This document shows, piece by piece, positions 1 through 6,985 of a stretch of 36,224 nt of DNA; position 1 is the first letter of the stretch, and every line of letters starts with the position of its first letter. Position numbers and translations under genes: made by a program. The notes under the pieces are model-generated. The model was not told where the DNA came from. It ran no database searches and saw nothing but the letters and a program-made list of their open reading frames with translations. The stretch comes from an uncultured bacterium (GTDB lineage Bacteria > Bacillota > Clostridia > Oscillospirales > Oscillospiraceae). The stretch covers positions 1 through 36,224 of the forward strand of contig CAMNQF010000036.1 in NCBI GenBank assembly GCA_946548895.1. The letters run 5' to 3'.

Positions 1-39
1 CCCCGCTTCCGCGGAGCCCCTCGCGCCGAGCGCTTTGCT

Positions 40-68
40 AATATACCAGACCCTAAGCCCTTTGTCAA
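40..68 (-). promoter_or_regulatory. sigma-A-type promoter reading off the left edge
   Basis: On the minus strand the -35 box TTGACA (63-68) and the -10 box TATATT (40-45) are separated by exactly 17 bases, close to the housekeeping consensus. Transcription would start near position 33 and leave the window at position 1, so the gene it serves is not visible. The short transcribed stretch inside the window is very GC-rich and could fold, but I do not recognise it. Confidence 0.7.
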
Positions 69-150
69 CACCTTTTTTCGTATTTTTCCGGCCTTTTTTC
101 AAAGACTTTTCCCGGATACAAAATGTTGCGTTTTGCGGCCTCGCCCACCA

Positions 151-1089
151 CTATTTATCCCGCCCCGCCGGGAGCACCGCCGTCAAAACGGCCAGCGCCA
201 AACACCCTGTGGGCAGGATACCCTCGGGCAGGGCCTTCATAACCCCGGTGAGCGCCAGCCCCAGCGCCGCCGCGGCAGCCAGGGCGGGCCGGCGCCCCTC
301 CCCCCAGCACCGGGCCAGCAGCCCCGCCAGGGTCAGGTCGGGCAGCAGCCACAGGGCGGAGACCAGCCCTTCCAGCCTGGCGCTGTCCCCCAGCAGGCCC
401 GCCGCCGCGAAAAAGGGCGCGTCCAGCTCCGCGGCCACCGCCGGGTTGAGCAGTCCCGCCGTCAGGGCGGCCAGGGCGGCGGCCGTCAGGCCCAGCGCCC
501 CCAGCCAGGCCAGGCCAGACGCGGTCCCATCCGGCGGGGGCTCTGTTCTTTCCAGCAGGGGCAGAACGAACAGCCCCGTGGACATGACGAGCCCTCCGGC
601 CGTCAGGGAGCTCTTCCAGCCGGCGGCGGGCTCCACCGCCCACTGCCAGTTCACCCGGGGCAGGCCCAACAGGAGGATGGCCGCCCCTGTGGCCAGCAGG
701 GCCAGCCAGACGATCTCTGCCGCCCGGAAAAAGGCCGCGGACTTCCCCCACCCCATCCAGACCAGGGGCAGGGCCAGCAGCGCCAGCAGCCAGCCGGTGT
801 TCTCCCCGCCGCCGGACGCCTGCTGAACCCGGTCCGCCGCCCGGGAGAGCACGTCCGCCATGAGCACCGTCCCCCACGCACAGTACAGCGCCCGCAGCGC
901 CGGGTGGAGGGGGGCCCGTCCCACCCGCCGGAGCAGCAGCCAGCCCGCCCCCACGCCCAGCGCCGCCGCCAGCAGCAGCCAGCGCCAGTCCGCCCGGCCC
1001 GCGGCGGCGGCTCCCGCCGACAGCCCGCCCGCCAGCACGGCCACCCACAGCTGCCGGGCGGACAGCTTCTCACTGTTCAAGGGACCCAC
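151..1089 (-). CDS. GerAB-like spore germination permease (short)
   Basis: Membrane subunit of a GerA-type germinant receptor, expected in the inner spore membrane, where the AB subunit (APC transporter fold) is thought to bind the germinant. The 312-residue product is almost entirely hydrophobic, with about nine to ten predicted helices. It begins with the family-like SEKLSARQL stretch that leads into the first helix. It is shorter than the usual ~365 residues. The GTG start at 1089 lies inside the upstream gerAC-like gene, giving a 20-base overlap; a TTG nine bases further in is an alternative. It is the last gene of an AA-AC-AB operon. I see no clear terminator after it. Family assignment rests on the N-terminal motif, topology and neighbours, since overall similarity is low. 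Confidence 0.75.
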   Translation of the reverse strand: MGPLNSEKLSARQLWVAVLAGGLSAGAAAAGRADWRWLLLAAALGVGAGWLLLRRVGRAPLHPALRALYCAWGTVLMADVLSRAADRVQQASGGGENTGWLLALLALPLVWMGWGKSAAFFRAAEIVWLALLATGAAILLLGLPRVNWQWAVEPAAGWKSSLTAGGLVMSTGLFVLPLLERTEPPPDGTASGLAWLGALGLTAAALAALTAGLLNPAVAAELDAPFFAAAGLLGDSARLEGLVSALWLLPDLTLAGLLARCWGEGRRPALAAAAALGLALTGVMKALPEGILPTGCLALAVLTAVLPAGRDK

Positions 1090-1630
1090 TCCATTCTTCC
1101 CAGTCGATAAGCTCCATCTCCCGTCCGGCCAGCAGGGGCAGGGTCAGGATCTCCCCGCCCTCCAGGCAGGCCAGGGCCTCCACCACCGTGGGGGCCTCAA
1201 TGCCCCGGCGGGCCAGCAGCTCCAGCCGGCCGGCCGGGTCGGCGCAGCCGTCCAGCAGGGCCCCCGCCCCCTCCTCCGCCAGCCACACCGTGGCGGAGGC
1301 CCCCAGCTCCCGGTTGCGCAGGGCGGACAGCAAAACGTCCCGCAGGTCCGCGTCCCGCCCCACTATAATATAGGAGACGCTGGTGAGGGACAGCTCCTCC
1401 TCCCCCGACCAGGGGAGCTGCTCCAGGGCCTCCTCAAAGCTTCCGCCGGCGCACCGGCCCCGTTCCGGCCCGTTCTCCTCCCCGCCGCACACCGCCGTCA
1501 GCGTCAGGGGGTCCGCCCCGTCCACCCCCAGCACCCGCACCAGGGCCAGCCCCTCCGGCTCCCGGGGGACGGGCCGCCAGCCCGCCAGCAGCATGGCCCC
1601 GCAGGCGGCCAGCACCAGCCATTTTTTCAT
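1070..1630 (-). CDS. GerAC-like protein, N-terminal domain only
   Basis: Third subunit of the germinant receptor, normally a lipoprotein on the outer face of the inner spore membrane. The 186-residue product has a hydrophobic leader followed by the stretch EGLALVRVLGVDG, which matches the start of the GerAC N-terminal domain. Full GerAC proteins run to about 370-400 residues, so the C-terminal domain is absent. There is no frameshift remnant, because the next gene starts before this stop. The lipobox is odd: where family members have a Gly-Cys-Trp junction this protein reads LLAGW without the cysteine. The only candidate lipid-modified cysteine is Cys10 in LAAC, which leaves a very short hydrophobic core. 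Its ATG overlaps the gerAA stop as ATGA (1627-1630), indicating translational coupling. Confidence 0.72.
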   Translation of the reverse strand: MKKWLVLAACGAMLLAGWRPVPREPEGLALVRVLGVDGADPLTLTAVCGGEENGPERGRCAGGSFEEALEQLPWSGEEELSLTSVSYIIVGRDADLRDVLLSALRNRELGASATVWLAEEGAGALLDGCADPAGRLELLARRGIEAPTVVEALACLEGGEILTLPLLAGREMELIDWEEWSGSLEQ

Positions 1631-3147
1631 CCCTGGTTCCTCCTGTTCTCCGTGTTGAGGTAATCCGGCCGGGTTTTGACCTGGGGCAGGGGCTCCCGGA
1701 GCACGGTGTGGCCCTCCTTCTGCCTGCCCGCGTTGGAGGCGAAGGGGGTGAGGTAGGCCACGCCGAAGGTCTCCAGCCGGGCCAGCCGGTACACCAGCGC
1801 CAGCCCCGCCAGCACCAGCCCGGTCAGGCCCAGGATGCCCCCGGCGATGGTGATGAGGAACCGCCAGATGCGCAGGGCCCCGGCGAAATCCTGGCTGGGT
1901 GCGGTGTACCCGGCGATGCCGGCGGTGGCCACCACCACCAGCACGGCGGGGGACACCAGCTTGGCCTCCACCGCCGCCGAGCCCACCACCAGGCCGCCCA
2001 GGATGGACACGGTCTGGCCAATGGAGGAGGGCAGGCGCAGCCCCGCCTCCTGGAGGACCTCAAAGGCCAGCAGCATGACCAGCACCTCGGTGAGGGTGGA
2101 GAAGGGGACGTCCGCCTTGGCGGCGATGATGGACAGGGTGAGCTTCACCGGGATCAGCTCCGGGTCGAAGAGCACCGCCGCCGCGTACAGCCCCGGCAGG
2201 AAGAGGGTGATGAGCATACACACGTACCGCAGGACGGACAGGGCCCCGGCCACCGCCCAGCTGGTGCTGCGGTCCTGGCCAGTACGGAAGAAGCTGTCCA
2301 GGGTGGCGGGGAACAGCCAGCCCATGGGGATGCCGTCCACCAGGACCCCCACCCGGCCCTCCGCCAGCCCGGTGCAGAAGCGGTCGGGCCGCTCGGTGTA
2401 GGCGGTGAGGGGGAAGGCGGTGCGGCTCTCGCTGACAACATACTGCTCCAGGCTGCCGGTGGTCAGCAGGGCGTCGATGTCGATGCCCTCCAGCCGCGCC
2501 TTGACCTGCTCCGTCAGGGCGGGGTCGGCGATGCCCTCCACATATAATACGTCCACCGGGGTGACGGACTGCCGCCCCACGGTTTGCTCCTCGATTTTCA
2601 GCTCCGGGGCCCGGAACCGCCGCCGCACCAGGGAGGTGTTGGTGCGCAGGGACTCCACAAAGGCGTCCCGGGCGCCCTTCACGTCGGGCTCGTTCTCCGG
2701 GTTGGAGACGGACCGCTTTTCCTCCGTCCCCGCCGACAGGGTGAGGACCTGGGTCTTGCCGGGGAAGAACAGGGCCACGGAGCCGTCGATGAGGTCGAAC
2801 ACCACCTGGTCCATGGCGTCCCGCGCCTGGACGGACAGGGAGTACAGCCCGCCCTTGGCCATGAGGTCGAAGGCGGCGTCCAGGTCGGGGGCGGCCCGCA
2901 GGGCCTCGTTCTGGGCGAGGGGCCGCAGGACGTAGTCGCAGGCCCGCTCGTTGCGCACCTGTCCGGCGATATACAGCATTTCCACCTGCCGGGCGGGATC
3001 GTTGTTGAGGTAGAGGGCCCGCCGGTTGAAGTCGGCGCACCGGTCGAACACCCTGGCCACGTTGTCCGCCGTCAGGGGGGAGCTGAACCGGGGCTCCCGC
3101 CGTGGATGGGGGGGCGGCGTCTGTTTTTTCGCGCCGAAGATGCCCAT
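1627..3147 (-). CDS. gerAA: spore germination protein GerAA
   Basis: A subunit of the GerA-family germinant receptor. The 506-residue protein has the usual plan: a soluble N-terminal half, then several membrane helices and a short cytosolic tail. Family hallmarks are visible: KGARDAFVESLRTNTSLVRR, YVEGIAD, the SRTAFPLTAYTERPDRFCTG region and LPSSIGQTVSILGGLVVG. The ATG at 3147 is chosen because AGGAGG (3155-3160) sits seven bases upstream; an in-frame ATG at 3174 would place that ribosome site inside the coding region. It heads the operon AA-AC-AB. A sporulation sigma-G promoter is expected for this family, but I could not find a convincing one upstream. Confidence 0.95.
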   Translation of the reverse strand: MGIFGAKKQTPPPHPRREPRFSSPLTADNVARVFDRCADFNRRALYLNNDPARQVEMLYIAGQVRNERACDYVLRPLAQNEALRAAPDLDAAFDLMAKGGLYSLSVQARDAMDQVVFDLIDGSVALFFPGKTQVLTLSAGTEEKRSVSNPENEPDVKGARDAFVESLRTNTSLVRRRFRAPELKIEEQTVGRQSVTPVDVLYVEGIADPALTEQVKARLEGIDIDALLTTGSLEQYVVSESRTAFPLTAYTERPDRFCTGLAEGRVGVLVDGIPMGWLFPATLDSFFRTGQDRSTSWAVAGALSVLRYVCMLITLFLPGLYAAAVLFDPELIPVKLTLSIIAAKADVPFSTLTEVLVMLLAFEVLQEAGLRLPSSIGQTVSILGGLVVGSAAVEAKLVSPAVLVVVATAGIAGYTAPSQDFAGALRIWRFLITIAGGILGLTGLVLAGLALVYRLARLETFGVAYLTPFASNAGRQKEGHTVLREPLPQVKTRPDYLNTENRRNQG

Positions 3148-3180
3148 GGTTTCGCCTCCTGGTCTTGTTGTCATGCTGCG

Positions 3181-3300
3181 AAGCGGCCAAGACGCTCAGT
3201 CGCTTTCGCTTCGTCTCGCTTTACAAACAGAAATACTGCGTATTTCTTTGGTTTGCAAAACTCGCTCCGCTCCAAGCTCCCTCACTGCCCGCTTCTACGC
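3181..3300. repeat. intergenic dyad with repeat-like flanks
   Basis: Between the divergent gerAA and FAD-dehydrogenase genes, AGAAATAC (3229-3236) pairs with GTATTTCT (3240-3247), and CAAAC (3224-3228) pairs with GTTTG (3251-3255) across a three-base bulge, giving a 13-bp dyad. It is flanked on both sides by CTCGCT-containing sequence and is much richer in A+T than the surrounding genes. It resembles a dispersed intergenic repeat more than coding DNA, but only one copy is in this window. Confidence 0.35.
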
Positions 3301-3344
3301 ACTTCCCATTATTTCTTAACGAAACGTAAATTATGCGCCGCGTC

Positions 3345-3373
3345 TGTACAATCGGCGGCGTTGATGTTATAAT
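3345..3373 (+). promoter_or_regulatory. sigma-A-type promoter of the FAD dehydrogenase
   Basis: TGTACA (3345-3350, four of six consensus bases) and a perfect TATAAT (3368-3373) are 17 bases apart. The predicted start near 3380 leaves a leader of about 45 bases before the ribosome site AAGGAG. Confidence 0.75.
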
Positions 3374-3424
3374 ATAATGTCCGTTTCCACAACGGCGCAA
3401 AAAACTGATAAAGGAGCCGCCCCT

Positions 3425-4819
3425 ATGAACACCAATTACGACGTGATGATCCTGGGCACCGGCGAGGCCGGTATCTACGCCGCCTATGAGCTGGCCCTGA
3501 AATGCCCCGCCGCCCGTGTCCTGGTGGTGGACAAAGGGGCGGATATCTACCGCCGGCAGTGCCCCATCGTGGCCGGGAAGGTGAAGGCTTGCGTCCAGTG
3601 CAGGGTGTGCGGCACCATGTGCGGCTTTGGGGGCGCGGGGGCCTTTTCCGACGGCAAATTCAACTTCACCACCGCCTTTGGCGGCTGGCTCACCGACTTT
3701 CTGGAGGAGAAGGAGGTCATGGACCTCATCGGCTACGTGGATTCCCTCAACGTGAAGCACGGGGCCACCACGGAGGTCTATTCCACCGCCACGCCGGCGG
3801 CCCGGGCCCTGGAACGGGAGGCGCTGAAGTACGACCTCCACCTGCTTCAGGCCCAGTGCAAGCACCTGGGCACGGAAAACAACCTCAAAATTTTGACCAG
3901 CATCTACGAGGCCATCCGGGGCAAGCACACCTTCCTGTTCGACACCGCCGTGGAGTCCATCGAGGCCCAGGACGGCGCGTATACCCTGGTGGCGGAGGGC
4001 GGGGCGCGGTATACCGCCCCCTTTCTCATCGCGGGCCCGGGCCGGTCGGGGGCGGAGTGGTTCGCCAACCAGTGCAAGGGGCTGGGGCTGGAGCTGCTGA
4101 ACAACCAGGTGGACATCGGGGTGCGGGTGGAGCTGCCCGCCGCGGTGTTTGAGCACATCACCGATGTGGTGTACGAGTCCAAGCTGATCTACCGCACCCA
4201 GCAGTACGGCGACCAGGTGCGCACCTTCTGCATGAACCCCTACGGCCACGTGGTGGCGGAGAACGTGGAGGGCATCAACACGGTGAACGGCCACTCCTAC
4301 TCCGACCCGGCCCTGCGCTCGGAGAACACCAACTTCGCCCTGCTGGTGTCCAACCGCTTCACCTCCCCCTTCAACGAGCCCTACCGCTACGGAAAGCACA
4401 TCGCGTCCCTGTCCAATATGTTGGCGGGGGGCGTGCTGGTCCAGCGGTTCGGGGACCTGGTGGGGGGCCGCCGCACCAACGACCACAGGATGTCCAAATC
4501 CTTTGTCCGGCCCACCCTCACCGCCGCCGTGCCGGGGGACCTGTCCCTGGCCCTGCCCAAGCGGCAGCTGGACGACATCATTGAGATGATCTACGCCCTG
4601 GACAAGCTGGCCCCGGGCACCGCCAACTATGACACCCTGCTGTACGGGGCGGAGGTGAAGTTCTACTCCGCCCGCATCCAGCTGTCCCATGAGCTGGAGA
4701 CCGCCCTGCCCGGCTTCTTCGCCGTGGGCGACGGCGCGGGGGTAACGAGAGGTTTGGCCCAGGCGGGGGCCTCCGGCGTCAAAGCCGCCCGGGTGGTGGC
4801 CGCCCGGCTGAACCAATGA
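3425..4819 (+). CDS. FAD-dependent dehydrogenase, COG2509-like
   Basis: Predicted soluble flavoprotein of the uncharacterised FAD-dependent dehydrogenase family; substrate unknown. The 464-residue protein opens with a Rossmann dinucleotide-binding motif, GTGEAG inside YDVMILGTGEAGIYAAYEL. A cysteine-rich stretch follows (CPIVAG, then CVQCRVCGTMCGFGGAGAFS), typical of this family and possibly metal- or Fe-S-binding. The C-terminal FAD signature is FFAVGDGAGVTRGLAQAGASG. The ATG at 3425 is preferred over an in-frame ATG at 3377 because AAGGAG (3411-3416) lies eight bases upstream and the earlier ATG falls almost at the predicted transcription start. It is transcribed alone. A weak GC hairpin (4847-4867) followed by a few T residues may end it. 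Confidence 0.85.
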   Translation: MNTNYDVMILGTGEAGIYAAYELALKCPAARVLVVDKGADIYRRQCPIVAGKVKACVQCRVCGTMCGFGGAGAFSDGKFNFTTAFGGWLTDFLEEKEVMDLIGYVDSLNVKHGATTEVYSTATPAARALEREALKYDLHLLQAQCKHLGTENNLKILTSIYEAIRGKHTFLFDTAVESIEAQDGAYTLVAEGGARYTAPFLIAGPGRSGAEWFANQCKGLGLELLNNQVDIGVRVELPAAVFEHITDVVYESKLIYRTQQYGDQVRTFCMNPYGHVVAENVEGINTVNGHSYSDPALRSENTNFALLVSNRFTSPFNEPYRYGKHIASLSNMLAGGVLVQRFGDLVGGRRTNDHRMSKSFVRPTLTAAVPGDLSLALPKRQLDDIIEMIYALDKLAPGTANYDTLLYGAEVKFYSARIQLSHELETALPGFFAVGDGAGVTRGLAQAGASGVKAARVVAARLNQ

Positions 4820-4893
4820 GGCCGCCGGAGGCGGCCCCCAAACGGCGGCCCAGCGCGGCGCCGGGCCTTTGTCCACTTTTCCGCCCTCAAAAA

Positions 4894-4909
4894 GTTACAA
4901 AATTGTAAC
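4894..4909. promoter_or_regulatory. 16-base perfect dyad, possible operator
   Basis: GTTACAA (4894-4900) and TTGTAAC (4903-4909) form a perfect 7-2-7 inverted repeat in the gap between the FAD dehydrogenase and miaB. It has the size of a regulator site and lacks a following T tract, so it is not a normal terminator. No cognate regulator is encoded nearby. Confidence 0.35.
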
Positions 4910-4943
4910 GGCCTCTCCCGCGGCCAGCGGCGGGAATCCCCAC

Positions 4944-5050
4944 CGTTCCACAGTTTTCAACAAGTTGCACAGAGTTTTCCACAATCCTTTTCCACGGTGT
5001 TGAGGTTGAAATAACGGCTGTCAAGGGAAACTTTCCCGGCTTATCCCACA
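4944..5050 (+). other. cluster of DnaA-box-like 9-mers upstream of miaB
   Basis: The A+T-richer leader of miaB holds TTTTCCACA (8 of 9 to the DnaA consensus TTATCCACA), a nearby TTTTCCACG, a TTCCACA and a TTATCCCACA with one extra base, all in one orientation. This could be a DnaA-regulated promoter region. No replication origin genes are present here, so I do not call it an origin. Confidence 0.3.
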
Positions 5051-5075
5051 AACTTTTCCATGGAGGTCCAGACTC

Positions 5076-6485
5076 TTGAAACGAACCACCCCCGTCATCC
5101 CCGCTGAGGACATCCAGCGGCAAAAAGAATACTGCGCCGAACTGCGTTCCCTGAACAGCCGGCGCCCCACGCCCCCCCTGGCCTATGTGGACACCTACGG
5201 GTGCCAGCAGAACGAGGCGGACTCCGAGCTTCTGCGGGGGATGCTGTGTGAAATGGGCTATGAGATCACGGACACCGACCAGGGGGCGGACGTGATCGTC
5301 ATCAACACCTGCGCCATCCGGGAGCACGCGGAGCAGCGGGTGTTCGGCAACGTGGGGGCGCTGGTCCACGGCAAGCGGAAGAAGCCGGACCAGATCATCT
5401 GCCTGTGCGGCTGCATGGCCCAGGAGCCCCACGTGGCCCAGCGCCTGCGCCAGTCCTACCGCCATGTGGACCTGGTGTTCGGCCCCCAGGCCCTGTGGCG
5501 GTTCCCGGAGTTCCTGCGCCGGGTGATGCTGCGCCGGGGCCGGGTGTTTGAGACGGAGCCGTCGGACGGCGCCATCGCCGAGGGCCTGCCGGTGCGGCGG
5601 TCGGGCAGGCTGAAAGCCTGGGTGTCCATCATGTACGGCTGCAACAACTTCTGCTCCTACTGCATCGTGCCCTACACCCGGGGGCGGGAGCGCAGCCGGG
5701 AGCCGGAGGCCATTCTGAACGAGGTCAAGGCGCTGGCGGAGCAGGGGTATAAAGACATCACCCTGCTGGGCCAGAACGTGAACTCCTACGGCAGGGACCT
5801 GGAGGGAGGATGGGACTTCCCCCGGCTGCTAGAAGCGGCGGCGGGCATACCTGGGGACTTTCTCCTGCGGTTCATGACCTCCCATCCCAAGGACGCCACG
5901 GAGAAGCTGTTCGACGTGATGGCCAAATGCGAAAAGGTGGCCCCGGTGATCCACCTGCCCTTCCAGTCGGGGAACGACCGGGTGCTGGGGGCCATGAACC
6001 GCCGGTATACCCGGGCGCAGTACCTGGAGAAGGTCCGCTCGCTGCGGGCGCGCATCCCGGAGGTGGTGCTCACCAGCGACGTGATCGTGGGCTTCCCCGG
6101 GGAGACCACCCAGGAATTTGAGGACACGCTATCCCTGATTGAGGAGGTCCGCTTCGACGCCCTGTTCACCTTTATCTATTCCCCCCGGAAGGGCACCCCG
6201 GCGGCGGAACTGCCCGACCCCATGGGGAGGGAGGAGAAATCCGCCAACTTCGACCGGCTGGTGGAGGCCCAGAACCGCATTTCCCTGGAAAAGCACCGGG
6301 CCTATATCGGCACGGTGCGGCGGTGCCTCATCGACGGCGCGGGGGAGGACCCCCGGCACAGCCTCACCGCCCGGACGGCGGGGGGCCGGCTGGTCCATCT
6401 GGACGGGGACCCGGCGCTGATCGGGCAGTACGCGGACGTTCGAATCACAGGCTGCTCCACCTGGGCGTTATTCGGTGAATTATGA
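5076..6485 (+). CDS. miaB: tRNA-2-methylthio-N6-dimethylallyladenosine synthase
   Basis: Radical-SAM methylthiotransferase that adds a 2-methylthio group to i6A37 in tRNAs reading UNN codons. The 469-residue protein shows all three parts. The N-terminal UPF0004 domain has its three cluster cysteines in TYGCQQNEADSE, INTCAIREHAEQR and LCGCMAQEP. The radical-SAM core carries the CxxxCxxC motif in YGCNNFCSYCIVPYTRGRER. A C-terminal TRAM region completes it. The start is TTG at 5076, supported by GGAGG (5062-5066) nine bases upstream; the nearby ATG at 5060 is out of frame. The stop overlaps mreD as ATGA, so the gene is the first of a miaB-mreD-mrdA unit. No clear -35/-10 promoter was found in the preceding 250 bases. 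Confidence 0.96.
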   Translation: MKRTTPVIPAEDIQRQKEYCAELRSLNSRRPTPPLAYVDTYGCQQNEADSELLRGMLCEMGYEITDTDQGADVIVINTCAIREHAEQRVFGNVGALVHGKRKKPDQIICLCGCMAQEPHVAQRLRQSYRHVDLVFGPQALWRFPEFLRRVMLRRGRVFETEPSDGAIAEGLPVRRSGRLKAWVSIMYGCNNFCSYCIVPYTRGRERSREPEAILNEVKALAEQGYKDITLLGQNVNSYGRDLEGGWDFPRLLEAAAGIPGDFLLRFMTSHPKDATEKLFDVMAKCEKVAPVIHLPFQSGNDRVLGAMNRRYTRAQYLEKVRSLRARIPEVVLTSDVIVGFPGETTQEFEDTLSLIEEVRFDALFTFIYSPRKGTPAAELPDPMGREEKSANFDRLVEAQNRISLEKHRAYIGTVRRCLIDGAGEDPRHSLTARTAGGRLVHLDGDPALIGQYADVRITGCSTWALFGEL

Positions 6486-6985
6486 CAAGACATGATATCA
6501 TTTTGAAATGGACCGCCTACCTCGCCGCGCTGGCGCTGACGGCGGTGGTCAACTACTATGTGCTGGGCCCCCTGCCCATCTCCCTGCCCCTGCTGCTGCC
6601 CATCCTGGCGGTGGCGGGCGGGACGCTGGAGGGCCCCTCCTTTGGGGCGGTCTACGGCGGGGCCTGCGGGGCGGCGATGTCCAGCCTGGGCCATATGGGC
6701 CCCGGCTGCATCGCGTCCCTGGCCCTGTTCGGCTGGGCGGCGGGGCTCACCGCCCAGTATCTCCTCCGGCGGGACGTGTGGGGCCATTTCATCTGCTCCG
6801 CCGCCGTCCTGTTCTGCTGGGAACTGTGGGAGGTGGGCCACCGCCTGCTGGCCCGGCTGGCCCCGCCGGAGGCGCTGCTCCGGGTGGCGCTGCCAGAGCT
6901 GGGCTGGTCCCTGGCCCTCATCCTGCCGGTGTACTGGCTGGGCCGGTTCTGCTGCGTCCATTACGGGAGGATCTACCATGAATAA
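6482..6985 (+). CDS. mreD: MreD-like rod-shape protein
   Basis: Small integral membrane protein of the elongasome, linked in the family to MreC, RodA and PBP2. The 167-residue product has four to five hydrophobic segments, the usual MreD size and topology. It includes the glycine-rich loop GGTLEGPSFGAVYGGACG, which resembles the conserved MreD region. It starts at an ATG overlapping the miaB stop (ATGA) and ends eight bases inside the PBP2 gene. mreB and mreC are not next to it, which is unusual because the three are normally contiguous. The name rests on size, topology and the adjacent PBP2; sequence conservation in MreD is weak. Confidence 0.75.
   Translation: MTRHDIILKWTAYLAALALTAVVNYYVLGPLPISLPLLLPILAVAGGTLEGPSFGAVYGGACGAAMSSLGHMGPGCIASLALFGWAAGLTAQYLLRRDVWGHFICSAAVLFCWELWEVGHRLLARLAPPEALLRVALPELGWSLALILPVYWLGRFCCVHYGRIYHE

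Noticed and set aside
4251-4264. CACGTG in the FAD dehydrogenase gene as a second parS
   Set aside because: Only the central six bases match; the flanks do not fit the parS palindrome.
6430-6465. TTCGAATC inside miaB, resembling a tRNA T-loop
   Set aside because: Flanking bases do not form a T-stem, no acceptor or anticodon arm is present, and it is coding sequence at the end of miaB.
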